Shown here: positions 8,743 through 18,752 of the stretch, piece by piece
How the letters are laid out: each line of letters opens with the position of its first letter
Numbering within the stretch: position 1 is the first letter of the stretch
Assembly (NCBI GenBank): GCA_030835025.1
Contig: JAUQWS010000089.1
Coordinates: forward strand, 1-44,227
From: Ignavibacteria bacterium
GTDB taxonomy: Bacteria > Bacteroidota > Ignavibacteria > Tepidaquicellales > OLB5
Direction: 5' to 3'
Length of the DNA: 44,227 bases
Made by a program: the position numbers and the translations under genes
Notes under the pieces: generated by a model
What the model was told of the DNA's origin: nothing
The model's input: the letters and a program-made list of their open reading frames with translations, nothing else
The model's database searches: none

Positions 8743-11052
8743 ATGAAAAGACTATCCATACTTCTCTATGTTCTTTTCGGCTTTGTTGCTCTTCAATATC
8801 TGGCAGGCTGCGGCGGGTCTGAAATTGATGAAGAAGAAAGCGCGGAAAAGAGATTAAAGAAGGACTCCGTAAGTGTTTATACAGCGCTTGAAACCGCAAG
8901 AATCCATTACGCAAAGGCTCTTCAATTCAACGAACAGGCTGATTCAAAATCTTCCAAGGGGGAGTTTGAAGCGGCTTTAAAAGACCTCAACAAGATAGAT
9001 ACAAAGAATCTGGAGAAGCATTATTTGTGGGAGAAGGATTATAAGGAACTTGCTACCAGTGTAACCCAGGATTTCATAACGGCACACCGTGATCTGGGTG
9101 ATAATCACAAAGTTTTCAAGCTTGCTTCAAAACTTGGTATTAAATATGAAAAAATAGAAAAGAAGTCCTTTACCAACTCCTTCAATCCCGATGATCTTCC
9201 GGAGTGTGATGAGATCCCGCTTGTGGAAAACGGTCCTGTACAGGATTATATCAACTACTTTACAGGTACCGGCAGAAAGTATATGGATAAGTGGCTGTTC
9301 AGGCTTGGCAAGTACTCAAACTTGATGAGAACAATCCTGAGAGATAATAACGCTCCCGAAGAATTGATATATCTATCCATGATTGAATCGGGGCTTGATC
9401 CGAAAATTTCATCATGGGCGGGAGCAATTGGACTGTGGCAGTTTATGCCAACGACAGGTACAGCATATGGTCTGTATTATGACGGAAACACTGATGATAA
9501 GCGCGACCCGGAAAAATCAACTGATGCTGCTGCGAAACATCTTAAAGATCTTTATGCCTCTTTTGGTGATTGGTATCTTGCTATGGCATCTTACAATGCA
9601 GGCCCGGGCAGGATCACAAGTGCTGTAAGAAAATCCGGTTCAAATGATTTCTGGACAATCAGAGAATACCTTCCGAAGGAAACAAGGAATTACGTTCCTC
9701 AGTATATTGCAGTTGCTCTTATCAGTCTGAGCCCCGAAAAGTACGGGTTCAATGACGTTGAGTGGGGCAAGCCGATTGAATATGACAGGGTTGTGATAAA
9801 ATCCGCAATTACTATGGATAGGATTGCAGAGCTTTGCGGAACAGACGTGGAAACCATAAGAGATCTTAACACACAAATGCTGAATGATGTTACCCCCGTG
9901 TATGACGGCGGGTATATGATAAAGATTCCAAAAGGTACTTTCAAAGAGTTTGCTGCCAATTATGAATCAGCAGGAGATATCGAAAAGAACGGAATGAAGC
10001 CTTCATACGAGGGTGATGAAGGGACTGCATCGGTTAACCATGAAGAGTCATACTCGTATTTCAAAGTTGCTGATTACCATGTTGAAGACCGTCATTTGAT
10101 AGTTAGCACTGCAAACCGTGAACTTGTTTTCCACGACGTTGCAGAAAAAGAAGACCTGTTCAATTTATCACTTAAGTACTCAGTTAGACCCTCAGATATC
10201 AGGCTGTGGAATAACCTGTCATACGGCGTTTATCCAAAACAGGGAGATAAGCTTTCAGTCTGGCTTACGAAGCAGAAATACAAAGAAATGTACGGCTCGG
10301 TTGAAGAAACACAAACTAAAAATGTGTCCGATGTTGTGGAAGAATATAAAGAAGATGAACAGGTAACCACTAAGGAAACCACAACGACAAAAGAAGATAA
10401 CGAGAACATACTGGTAAATAAAGATAACCGTGATAATGACCCTGAGATAAAGATGGATACAGAGATAAAAAAAGAACCAGAGGTAAAGAAACAGCCCGAA
10501 GTCAAAAAAGAAGAAAAGAAGACCGTCACCAAAAAAAAGCAGAATTACCAGACATATACCGTAAAAGAAGGCGATAACCTGACCGGCATAGCAGATGCCT
10601 ATGATGTTGATGTTTCTGATATAAAGGACTGGAATGAACTTGAAACAGACAAGATCATAGTCGGACAGAAACTGAAAGTATATTCCGATAAAAAAGTGAC
10701 TTCTTCAAGCAAAAAAGCTAAAACTTATACCGTTAAGTCAGGCGATAATCTCACAAAAATTGCAGAGGATAACGGTGTAACTGTTGCAGATATTAAGGAC
10801 TGGAACGATCTGGAAAGCGATGTTATACAGGAAGGCCAGGTATTGAAGCTCTATCCGGTAAAAGAGACCACTAAGAAAGAAGAAAAGAAAAAGGATACAA
10901 AATCCAAGATGACTTACCATACGGTAAAGAAGGGTGAGACCATTGCCAAACTTGCAGAGAAATACGATGTGACAATAAGCGATATAAAGAAATGGAATAA
11001 ACTAAAGGGCGATACAATTGAAATCGGGCAGAAACTGATAGTGAAGAAGTAA
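8743..11052 (+). CDS. mltD: MltD-type lytic transglycosylase lipoprotein with LysM repeats
   Basis: The 769-residue protein is predicted to cleave the MurNAc-GlcNAc bond of peptidoglycan, making 1,6-anhydro ends. The ATG at 8743 is chosen because it gives a lipoprotein signal (YLAGC, lipidated Cys23) and follows AAGGAG by 10 bases; a longer frame from 8704 would bury the signal. Residues 24-31 are acidic (GGSEIDEE). The SLT domain spans about 185-335, with the catalytic Glu215 in MIESGL, then GLWQFMP and SYNAGPGR. A degenerate LysM lies at about 460-510, followed by a Lys/Glu/Thr-rich linker and three clear LysM domains ([16 protein letters not shown] and YHTVKKGE starts) reaching the C-terminus. 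LysM binds glycan. A strong terminator follows, so it appears monocistronic. Confidence 0.93.
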   Translation: MKRLSILLYVLFGFVALQYLAGCGGSEIDEEESAEKRLKKDSVSVYTALETARIHYAKALQFNEQADSKSSKGEFEAALKDLNKIDTKNLEKHYLWEKDYKELATSVTQDFITAHRDLGDNHKVFKLASKLGIKYEKIEKKSFTNSFNPDDLPECDEIPLVENGPVQDYINYFTGTGRKYMDKWLFRLGKYSNLMRTILRDNNAPEELIYLSMIESGLDPKISSWAGAIGLWQFMPTTGTAYGLYYDGNTDDKRDPEKSTDAAAKHLKDLYASFGDWYLAMASYNAGPGRITSAVRKSGSNDFWTIREYLPKETRNYVPQYIAVALISLSPEKYGFNDVEWGKPIEYDRVVIKSAITMDRIAELCGTDVETIRDLNTQMLNDVTPVYDGGYMIKIPKGTFKEFAANYESAGDIEKNGMKPSYEGDEGTASVNHEESYSYFKVADYHVEDRHLIVSTANRELVFHDVAEKEDLFNLSLKYSVRPSDIRLWNNLSYGVYPKQGDKLSVWLTKQKYKEMYGSVEETQTKNVSDVVEEYKEDEQVTTKETTTTKEDNENILVNKDNRDNDPEIKMDTEIKKEPEVKKQPEVKKEEKKTVTKKKQNYQTYTVKEGDNLTGIADAYDVDVSDIKDWNELETDKIIVGQKLKVYSDKKVTSSSKKAKTYTVKSGDNLTKIAEDNGVTVADIKDWNDLESDVIQEGQVLKLYPVKETTKKEEKKKDTKSKMTYHTVKKGETIAKLAEKYDVTISDIKKWNKLKGDTIEIGQKLIVKK

Positions 11053-11079
11053 TAAGGAAAATAGTTCAGAGTATTTAAG

Positions 11080-11113
11080 AAGCCGTTCATAAATTTATGA
11101 ACGGCTTTTTTTG
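11080..11113 (+). terminator. Strong intrinsic terminator after mltD
   Basis: An inverted repeat built on AAGCCGTTCATAAA and TTTATGAACGGCTT is followed at once by a run of T. It lies about 28 bases after the mltD stop. The AGCCGTT/AACGGCT stem recurs in the terminator near 17518. Confidence 0.92.
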
Positions 11114-11279
11114 TTGCAGTTGCATCCTGACCCTTTGGTAATTAACAGATCTCGATCCAAATATTTGTATCATTAATCATTGATTGTATTCTGAAAGAAT
11201 TTGGAATATTTCTGCTTGCTGAAAGGCGGCGACACAAAGTTCTCAATGGATATACTCTTGCTTAAGTAACACCCTGCCT

Positions 11280-12698
11280 TCAGATCAGCTCGTCAATCTT
11301 TTCGCTCAGCCATTCCTTACCGGCTGCGTTTGATTCCTTTTGAAGTTCTGCCTTTAGCAGACCCGCTGAAATTCTGTCATCACTCAGCTTTGCTTTGAAT
11401 AATTTTGCATAATATTTCATAAAGAAATTATACCTATCCCTTGAGTTTTCATCTACCAATTTGTTTTCTCTCAGGAAGTGCCTGTAGGAATCTGTGAGTG
11501 AAAAAGCTGTCTCATGGTTTCCAAGCTCGTAATGTATCTGCAGACTCATTACATAAACATCCTGTTTGAATGAGAATAACTGGTATTTAACTTTTGAAAG
11601 TGATCTCAGGGCGCTTTCATAATCCTTCTTGTAATAATCTGTCAGGGCTCGACAGTAAATTTCAGTATTTTCATTGTGCATGGGGTTAAGATATTTTTTG
11701 TACTCGCTGAGAAATTTCTCCGCCCATTCAGGTTCATCGGCTGAAATTGCAGCTTTAAACGTCCTGATAAAATCCTTAAGCTGAAAATAAGCCCCTATCT
11801 TGAGGTAGAATCCCTTTTCCACTAAGAATCTGTTTATTTCGAAGTGCTCTTTTGGAAATCTGTGAGCTGAATAACTGGAAAGAATTGTAAACAGTCCGAA
11901 TGTAAGAGATAAATGAAGTTTCTGGTAATGTTTCATAACAGCTTGTTTCAGTTCATAGTAATCATCCGTTCTGTTACCGAAGGTTAACTTCAGTAAATGT
12001 GATGAGATCTCATATATGAAGCTGTATTTCTCATTCAGGCTGATCTCTGAAAGAAATTTCTCCGGAGCAAAGTTCTTGAAGAATATGTAGGCCGGAGATT
12101 GTTCGTAATCATAATTAAACGAGGACTTGTTTGCGTTCATTTCATACAAACCAAGCGAAAATTTAATTATAAAATCCAATAACAAAATTTCATTTCTAGA
12201 AACCACATCTTTACAGGCATCTTTTTGAGAAAAAGCAGCGAGTTTGTAAAATACCTTCTCCCTTTCAATTATGTACAAATAGTAGAAATAGTCCATATGT
12301 ATCTCTTCATTCTGCATTTGCTTGTTGAATTCTTCAAGGTGCTTGCCGCATAACTTGAAGAGGGAGTGAGTTCTTGCATAGTTAATGTACATGAAGTCTT
12401 CGAGTTCAGGTTCTGACTCCAGAAGCTTAAGACTGATAAACTTGATTGCGTACTGATAAAGCAGTGAAAGGGATTTTCTCATGAGTGAATCATTGTAAAC
12501 CTTCCCGGGAAAAGATTGTTTGAATATCTCTTTTTTGTCCAGTTCTCTGAAATCGGGATAGTGTTTCTTCAGTTCCGAAAAAAGATTAACAGTAAATTGC
12601 TTACAACCGAAATATGGTGAAATCAGAAATCTCTCAAACATCTTGATTTCCTTTTTCGAGAATGTTTTGAGAAGTACAATTACTTTTGAATTATCCAT
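11280..12698 (-). CDS. Uncharacterised alpha-helical protein
   Basis: I do not recognise this 472-residue protein. It begins MDNSKVIVLLK; a TTG 24 bases upstream would extend it, but the ATG at 12698 is preferred. It has no signal peptide and no clear membrane segment. Composition is rich in Leu, Lys, Phe, Tyr and Glu, with long predicted helices throughout. An N-terminal conserved-looking segment reads FSKKEIKMFERF followed by SPYF. The C-terminal half has regularly spaced helical pairs that could be TPR-like (for example YYKKDYESALRSLSKV). A scaffold or regulatory role in the cytosol is possible but not shown. It is convergent with mltD and divergent from the giant beta-helix gene, so it is probably transcribed alone. 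No terminator was seen after it. Confidence 0.75.
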   Translation of the reverse strand: MDNSKVIVLLKTFSKKEIKMFERFLISPYFGCKQFTVNLFSELKKHYPDFRELDKKEIFKQSFPGKVYNDSLMRKSLSLLYQYAIKFISLKLLESEPELEDFMYINYARTHSLFKLCGKHLEEFNKQMQNEEIHMDYFYYLYIIEREKVFYKLAAFSQKDACKDVVSRNEILLLDFIIKFSLGLYEMNANKSSFNYDYEQSPAYIFFKNFAPEKFLSEISLNEKYSFIYEISSHLLKLTFGNRTDDYYELKQAVMKHYQKLHLSLTFGLFTILSSYSAHRFPKEHFEINRFLVEKGFYLKIGAYFQLKDFIRTFKAAISADEPEWAEKFLSEYKKYLNPMHNENTEIYCRALTDYYKKDYESALRSLSKVKYQLFSFKQDVYVMSLQIHYELGNHETAFSLTDSYRHFLRENKLVDENSRDRYNFFMKYYAKLFKAKLSDDRISAGLLKAELQKESNAAGKEWLSEKIDELI

Positions 12699-12837
12699 GA
12701 TATTGGTCACAAATTGCCTCAAAAATAGCTAAAAAATTATTCAAAATCAGTTTTTATGTGAATTTGTAGGTCGCAATTGACAAAAAGATTCTTTGTCTGA
12801 ACCTGTATCAATAGATTATCTTGCAAAAATTTTTTTT

Positions 12838-15800
12838 ATGAAAAAAGCACTGCTGCTGTTTTTTAGTTTATTAGCGGGGATTGCCTATTCCCAGAATGTT
12901 GGAACATATGTTTTTACAAATAGTGTTACAACAGTCGCATTTCCATCCGGTATAACATACTATTCAATTAACGGGGGCGGCGGTTCGATGGATAACGGAT
13001 ACTCATTGCCGATTACCATTCCATTTGCATTTAATTATGGCGGGACTGATTTTACACAGTACGTAATGTGTTCAAACGGTTTTTTGGCATTTGGGAATTC
13101 GCTGACTTCAGCTGAGTATGCTGCGTTCTATAATCCCTGGACAGGAACAAGGAATAATGTTATTTGTTATATGGCGCGAGATTTGTTTCCTGATGCGAGC
13201 ACCTTTTTTGGGTATTCAACAGAAGGCACTGCACCAAACCGTGTACATAAAATTATTTGTCTTGGATTGAGACCTCCGGGAATATTGCAGCGTGGCAACT
13301 GCCAGATCTATTTATATGAAGGTACTAACAGAATTGAGATAATATACAGCGCGTTTCCATTGACATGGACAGGAGGTTGTCTTGTAGGCTTGAGAGGAGG
13401 TTCTACCGGGTCTGCGCATCTTAGGACACTTTCAGGAGGTACAGGTTCTGCCGCCTGGACGGATCCGGTTGCAGGGAACTTAAACAATGTCGGAATCAGT
13501 CAGCAGGGAGTAAATGCGGATGAAGGCAGAATGTATACTTTTTACTTCGACCCAACACCAATGTTCTACATATCATCTACTACTACTCAATCCTTAACAA
13601 CAAGTATATACAGCGGAGCAACAAACCAACAGTTAATTGGAATAGAAGTTACTACAGGCGGATATACAAACATTCTGAACCTGACCGGTTTTACATTAAA
13701 TACGAATGGCTCAACAAATGCATTAAGCGATATTTCGAATGCAAAAATATTCTATACAGGTGCAACACCCGTTTTCAGCTCAACTTCGCTTTTCGGTTCT
13801 GCATTCAATTCACCTAACGGATCATACACAATAAATGGAAGCCAGGCTCTTCTGAACGGCACAAACTACTTTTGGCTGGCATATGATATTTCACCAACCG
13901 GTACAACGGGGAATGTAGTTGACGCTGAATGCAATCAATTAGTATTGAGCGGTACCGGCGGAACACACATACCTGCAGTGCAGGCTCCTGCCGGTAACAG
14001 ACAGATCATACCTGCTATTACAACGGTAAATGTTGGAACTGGTGAAGCATATACATCACTCACAAATCCAGGGGGACTTTTTGAGGCAATAAATACGGGA
14101 ACATTTCCAATAGCCGGAAACACCACTGTTTATATCACTTCAAATCTTACAGAAACCGGTACAGTATCGCTGAACGACTGGCAGAATTCATACACAATTA
14201 ATATCGTATCATCTGCCGCAGTTGAAAGACTGATATCAGGAAGTAATTCGTCAACTGCTTTGATTACGCTAAGCGGCGCAGATAAGGTGAACATAGACGG
14301 CAGATTTGGAGGAAACGGCAAATACCTCCGCTTCAGGAATACGAGCGGAACAAAGCCGGCCATACAATTTATGAATGATTCAAAAAAAAATACAATAAGA
14401 GATTGTTACGTTGAAAGCAATAATACACAAACCTCAGCTGGGTTGGGTACAATTCTATTCGGCACAACCCAGGGAACAGAAGGCAATGACAGCAATTCCA
14501 TATTGAACTGTGATATCAGGAACAGAAGCGATGTGGCCGGAAATCCTGTGTATGGAATTGTATGTTCAGGAAATACAACAGGAATAACCAATGATAACAA
14601 TTCAATTTCAGGTTGTAATATCTATAACTTTAATGCCTCATCAAGTACATACGGTATCTATTTGTTCACCGGAACAGGATCAAACTGGCTGATTGAAAAT
14701 AATAGCTTTTACAATACTTCACCCATTGCTTCTACTTTTTGGTATGCAGTATCAATTAACAGCACAGTAACGGGAAACCAACAGATATTGAATAATTACA
14801 TTGGAGGGACTGCTGCTAACTGCGGGGGTACTGCTTTAACTGGGACACTCAGAACTCTGCACGGAATATACCTGAGGGCCTTAAATACATCAAGCAACAC
14901 TATCAGCGGAAATATAATAAGAAACATTAATCTAACTAAAACATCTAACGCGACACTCGAAGACGGGATTCTGGGGATTTATACAGCACGGTCAAATTAT
15001 ACAATAACCAATAATGTCTTAGGGGATACAATATCAAACGATAACGTTACAATAACAGGGTCAACAGGTATTAGCCTGTATGGCCATTTCATCAAAGCGG
15101 ATAGCGTGGGTACGATAAATCTCAGCGCTAACATTGCCGGCTCTGTAACAATAAACATCGGAGGCTCAAATCAATTCACAGCTATTTCTTGCAGCGATGG
15201 ACCTTCATTTAATACTACGAAGCAGGTAACCGGTAACAAAATCGGAAGCCATACGGTACAGAACTCCGTCAAATCAAACTCATTGTCGAATTCAGCCATA
15301 GTTGGTCTATATCTGAGCTTTGGAGTCTTCTATGGAACCTCCCTGGCAAATATAACGGGTAATGCAGTTGTTAACCTTACCAATACACTTCCTAATAATC
15401 AATATGACAGAATTGAAGGTATTCAAGGTTTGCTTTCATACAATAATAACTCAGTGTGCAACCTGAATAATAATTCAGTGTATAATTTATCATCCCCAAC
15501 TCTGTACGGCATAGCCTTTAGCATGTTCGACGCTTTGGAACAACCCGGCGGAAATACAGGATACTTCTATGTAAAAAATAATACTGTAAAAGGTCTATAT
15601 GCAACCGGAGGCTCGGCTAATAATGGAGTATTTGGAATATATCTTTTCACCAAAGCTGATTATAATGATGTTTCTTCCAACAAGATCAGCAATTTATCAA
15701 ACAGTCAGGATGGCGGTATAATTTCCGGCCTCACAGTACGCTCCACTTATTGGTGGCCTAACCCGCCCAGATCTCCTTTTGAAAAAAACCTAGTGTACAA

Positions 15801-17493
15801 TAACCAGATTTCAATTACCAACGGAGAACCCCAGGACGGGTTAGCTATTTCAAAAGGGGATTCATATTCAAACTCTCAATATATTTATGGAATAATAATA
15901 GACCATGGTGATTCAATAAGGGTTTTAAACAACAGTGTATATTTAGGAGGTATTGAAGGCGGTACCAGGTATTCCGAGTGTATAAGCATAGAATTATATA
16001 CGGGCTGGAATGTAAAGCCTGATATCAGGAATAACCTTCTTGTGAATAACAGAACAGGAAGTGGGGATCACACTGCAATTATGGTTGAAGTGCCTGATTC
16101 AAGTTTGGGGGCCGGAACGTTTAATTACAATACTTACATAGTTTCGGATACTAACAAAGTCTGCCAATGGTATATTAACAATTTCTGTTCGTTTAAAGAG
16201 TGGAAAGACAGTACAGAAAGTGATAATCAGAGTTGGTGTGCCGGTAGTGCAGAGATTAATCCTGCGAATCTTTTTATTGATGCCGCAAACGGGAATCTGA
16301 ATATAAATTATGCCAACCCCGAAGCGTGGATAGTATCTGGCAAAGGTATGCCTTTGAGCTATGTCAGCACCGATCTTGAAGGCAATATAAGATCCACAAG
16401 TGTATTGTATAATCAGCCAACGGATATCGGCTCTGATGAATTTACTCAAACTCCTCCAAATAACCTATCAGCGGTCCAAACAGGAACCCCCGGTCCGGGC
16501 AGCACTACAACATATACTCTTTTCGGAAGGGAAATAATGCAGATAAATTGGGGTGCGGGTGGAACATCTTATCCTGCCGGTATGGATGTTAAATATTTCT
16601 CGGGAGTTCTTCCTCCTGGAATAACAGGCGGATACAGCTATTCCTATTGGCAGGCTGTACCAACCGGTTCACTTGCCGGAACCACTTACGATATTACCAT
16701 CAATTACGGAGAGAATGAAACGCATTCCATCACTTCTCCTTCTGCAAATATACGTTTAGCTAAGAAAGATTCAGAGTGGACTGCATACAATACACTTGGA
16801 ACAGGTAATCTCCAGTCTGAACTTGACTGGAGCAATCGCCGGGTAAAAGTCAGGGGACTAAGTACATTTTCACAATTTGCACTGATTGATTTCTCAAACC
16901 CGCTGCCCGTCGATATTTGCAGCTTCGGGGGAATTTCTGTGAACCGCAATGTCAAGCTTAACTGGAGTACTTGCAGAGAACTCAATAACGCCGGATTTGA
17001 AATCGAACGCAGAACAGAGATTACTAAGGATAAACAGTATAGCCAATGGCAAAAAGAGGGATTTCTTCAGGGTTATGGCACAACAAATGAGATGAAGCAT
17101 TACTCATTCGAAGATAGAAAACTGAGTGCAGGAAGATATCAATACAGACTTAAACAGATCGATCTGAATGGTAATGCTGAATACTATCATCTTGCTGATC
17201 CGGAAGTTATAGAGATCGGTAAGCCTCAGACTTTCGAAGTCTCTCAGAATTATCCGAATCCTTCTAATCCTAAGTCAAAAATCGATTTTCAAATACCAAA
17301 CGATGGTAGGGTGAACCTTGTGATATATGACATATTAGGCAGAGAAGTTTCAAGACTTGTAAATAACGAGAAAAGAGAAGCAGGATATTACACAATTGAT
17401 TTTGACGGTTCAAATCTTGCCAGCGGAGTTTATTTTTATATGCTTGTTTCAGATGGTTTCAGAGAAACAAGAAAAATGATACTTGTCAAGTAG
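12838..17493 (+). CDS. Giant T9SS cargo with parallel beta-helix
   Basis: The 1551-residue secreted protein starts at ATG 12838 (MKKALLLFFSLLAGIAYSQ); a TTG frame from 12793 would hide the signal peptide. Residues about 20-235 are a beta-rich domain (FAFNYGG, CSNGFLAFG). About 240-390 resembles the BNR-associated N-terminal domain found before repeat regions in such proteins. About 400-1200 is rich in Asn/Gly/Ser/Ile and in short units such as NNSVYNLS, NTISGNIIRNI and ILNNYIGG, fitting a right-handed parallel beta-helix. Another beta domain follows (to about 1355), then an FN3-like segment (LNWSTCRELNNAGFEIERR) and the sorting domain from about 1465 (NYPNPSNP, with Ser in place of the usual Phe; SGVYFYML; RKMILVK). 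The likely role is surface polysaccharide binding or cleavage, or adhesion. No catalytic residues could be assigned. Confidence 0.88.
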   Translation: MKKALLLFFSLLAGIAYSQNVGTYVFTNSVTTVAFPSGITYYSINGGGGSMDNGYSLPITIPFAFNYGGTDFTQYVMCSNGFLAFGNSLTSAEYAAFYNPWTGTRNNVICYMARDLFPDASTFFGYSTEGTAPNRVHKIICLGLRPPGILQRGNCQIYLYEGTNRIEIIYSAFPLTWTGGCLVGLRGGSTGSAHLRTLSGGTGSAAWTDPVAGNLNNVGISQQGVNADEGRMYTFYFDPTPMFYISSTTTQSLTTSIYSGATNQQLIGIEVTTGGYTNILNLTGFTLNTNGSTNALSDISNAKIFYTGATPVFSSTSLFGSAFNSPNGSYTINGSQALLNGTNYFWLAYDISPTGTTGNVVDAECNQLVLSGTGGTHIPAVQAPAGNRQIIPAITTVNVGTGEAYTSLTNPGGLFEAINTGTFPIAGNTTVYITSNLTETGTVSLNDWQNSYTINIVSSAAVERLISGSNSSTALITLSGADKVNIDGRFGGNGKYLRFRNTSGTKPAIQFMNDSKKNTIRDCYVESNNTQTSAGLGTILFGTTQGTEGNDSNSILNCDIRNRSDVAGNPVYGIVCSGNTTGITNDNNSISGCNIYNFNASSSTYGIYLFTGTGSNWLIENNSFYNTSPIASTFWYAVSINSTVTGNQQILNNYIGGTAANCGGTALTGTLRTLHGIYLRALNTSSNTISGNIIRNINLTKTSNATLEDGILGIYTARSNYTITNNVLGDTISNDNVTITGSTGISLYGHFIKADSVGTINLSANIAGSVTINIGGSNQFTAISCSDGPSFNTTKQVTGNKIGSHTVQNSVKSNSLSNSAIVGLYLSFGVFYGTSLANITGNAVVNLTNTLPNNQYDRIEGIQGLLSYNNNSVCNLNNNSVYNLSSPTLYGIAFSMFDALEQPGGNTGYFYVKNNTVKGLYATGGSANNGVFGIYLFTKADYNDVSSNKISNLSNSQDGGIISGLTVRSTYWWPNPPRSPFEKNLVYNNQISITNGEPQDGLAISKGDSYSNSQYIYGIIIDHGDSIRVLNNSVYLGGIEGGTRYSECISIELYTGWNVKPDIRNNLLVNNRTGSGDHTAIMVEVPDSSLGAGTFNYNTYIVSDTNKVCQWYINNFCSFKEWKDSTESDNQSWCAGSAEINPANLFIDAANGNLNINYANPEAWIVSGKGMPLSYVSTDLEGNIRSTSVLYNQPTDIGSDEFTQTPPNNLSAVQTGTPGPGSTTTYTLFGREIMQINWGAGGTSYPAGMDVKYFSGVLPPGITGGYSYSYWQAVPTGSLAGTTYDITINYGENETHSITSPSANIRLAKKDSEWTAYNTLGTGNLQSELDWSNRRVKVRGLSTFSQFALIDFSNPLPVDICSFGGISVNRNVKLNWSTCRELNNAGFEIERRTEITKDKQYSQWQKEGFLQGYGTTNEMKHYSFEDRKLSAGRYQYRLKQIDLNGNAEYYHLADPEVIEIGKPQTFEVSQNYPNPSNPKSKIDFQIPNDGRVNLVIYDILGREVSRLVNNEKREAGYYTIDFDGSNLASGVYFYMLVSDGFRETRKMILVK

Positions 17494-17517
17494 AGCTTGG
17501 TAAAAGAGCATACAACA

Positions 17518-17546
17518 AGCCGTTTATCAAATAAACGGCTTTTTTA
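17518..17546 (+). terminator. Intrinsic terminator after the beta-helix gene
   Basis: AGCCGTTTAT (17518-17527) pairs with ATAAACGGCT (17531-17540) around a 3-base loop and is followed by TTTTT. It isolates the cargo gene from the transporter genes downstream. Confidence 0.92.
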
Positions 17547-17551
17547 TTTAA

Positions 17552-17580
17552 TTGAATTTCATACCCTAAATCGGTATAAT
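17552..17580 (+). promoter_or_regulatory. Sigma70-like promoter of the Liv-type transporter genes
   Basis: TTGAAT (17552-17557) and a perfect TATAAT (17575-17580) are separated by exactly 17 bases. The pair lies immediately after a terminator and 38 bases before the start codon at 17619. This is the best promoter match in the window. Confidence 0.65.
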
Positions 17581-17618
17581 TGACTAATATTCCAATAAAA
17601 TTAAATTAATTAACGGAT

Positions 17619-18752
17619 ATGAGAAAGTTCTTTTTCAGTTCACTGATAATAATTGCTGCTGTGTTTGCTTTTTCCTGCAACAAAGGCTCTGGTGATGAGA
17701 TTTTAATTGGTGAATTTGGCTCCTTGACGGGCTCTGAGGCAACGTTTGGAATTTCATCTACCAACGGACTTAAGCTTGCAGTAGAGGAAATGAATAATTC
17801 CGGCGGACTGCTCGGGAAAAAGATCAGGCTTATTACTTACGATGACCAGGGCAAGCCATCAGAAGCACAAACTGTCGTGCAAAGACTGATCAAGAACGAT
17901 AATGTTGTGGCTGTTATAGGCGAAGTTGCATCATCGCGCTCAAAAGCCGGTGCACCCATTTGCCAGCAGAATAAAATTCCTATGATAACACCTGCTTCAA
18001 CAAATCCCGAAGTTACGGCAATAGGCGATTATATATTCCGCGTCTGCTTCATCGATCCTTTCCAGGCTACAGTTGTAAGCAAATTCATACTTAATACTCT
18101 GAAATTGAAAAAGGTTGCACTGCTTAAGGATGTTAAAAATGCTTACAGCACGGGACTAGCAGATTTCTTTGAAAAAGAATTCAGGAACATGGGAGGGGAA
18201 ATTGTTGAAGTGCAGTCCTTCCAGGCTGGCGATAAGGATTTTAAGGCGCAGCTCACTTCTATCAAAGCTAAGAATCCCGAGGCCATTTTCATACCTGCTT
18301 ACTATACAGATGTAAACCTCATTTCCATCCAGGCAAGAGAGATAGGTCTTACAGTTCCATTAATAGGAAGCGATGGCTGGGAATCCGAGAAGCTAACTGA
18401 AGGAAAAGCAAAAGATGCTCTTGAAGGATGTTATTTTTCAACACATGTTTCAACAGAAAATCCTGACCCGGCAATTCAGAATTTCATAAAGAAGTATAAG
18501 GAAAAATACGGCAGCATGCCTGATGCTATGAGTTTTTTGGCATATGATGCAGGCATGATACTTTTTGATGCAATGAAAAGAGCAGGCACAACTGATGCTG
18601 AAAAAGTTAAAAATGAGCTTGCAAAGACAAAAGATTATAACGGTGTAACCGGAAAGATATCCATTAACGAACAGCGTAATGCTATTAAACCTGCAGTGAT
18701 CCTTGAAATAAAAGGCGGACACTTTAAGTATAAAGAAACGGTGCAACCGTAA
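17619..18752 (+). CDS. Branched-chain amino acid-type ABC transporter substrate-binding lipoprotein
   Basis: The 377-residue protein matches the Leu/Ile/Val-binding (LivJ/LivK, Peripla_BP_6) family. It has a lipoprotein-like signal ending AFSC (Cys20), then the family opening IGEFGSLTG and the first lobe (TNGLKLAVEEMN, LIRLITYDDQ-like, VVAVIGEVASS). Next come ITPASTNPEV and YIFRVCF, and the second lobe with PEAIFIPAYYTD and PLIGSDGW. It would capture a ligand outside the inner membrane and deliver it to a permease. True substrates in this family range from amino acids to amides and aromatic acids, so the ligand is uncertain. It overlaps the next gene by one base (TAATG), so the pair is co-translated. 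A sigma70-like promoter precedes it. Confidence 0.92.
   Translation: MRKFFFSSLIIIAAVFAFSCNKGSGDEILIGEFGSLTGSEATFGISSTNGLKLAVEEMNNSGGLLGKKIRLITYDDQGKPSEAQTVVQRLIKNDNVVAVIGEVASSRSKAGAPICQQNKIPMITPASTNPEVTAIGDYIFRVCFIDPFQATVVSKFILNTLKLKKVALLKDVKNAYSTGLADFFEKEFRNMGGEIVEVQSFQAGDKDFKAQLTSIKAKNPEAIFIPAYYTDVNLISIQAREIGLTVPLIGSDGWESEKLTEGKAKDALEGCYFSTHVSTENPDPAIQNFIKKYKEKYGSMPDAMSFLAYDAGMILFDAMKRAGTTDAEKVKNELAKTKDYNGVTGKISINEQRNAIKPAVILEIKGGHFKYKETVQP

Noticed and set aside
10230..10532. Serine/phenylalanine-rich minus-strand frame
   Set aside because: It is the antisense of the Lys/Glu/Thr-rich linker of the MltD-like protein and reflects its codon bias.
12777..12782. TTGACA upstream of the beta-helix gene as a promoter
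   Set aside because: A -35-like hexamer is present, but no -10 box occurs at 16-18 bases.
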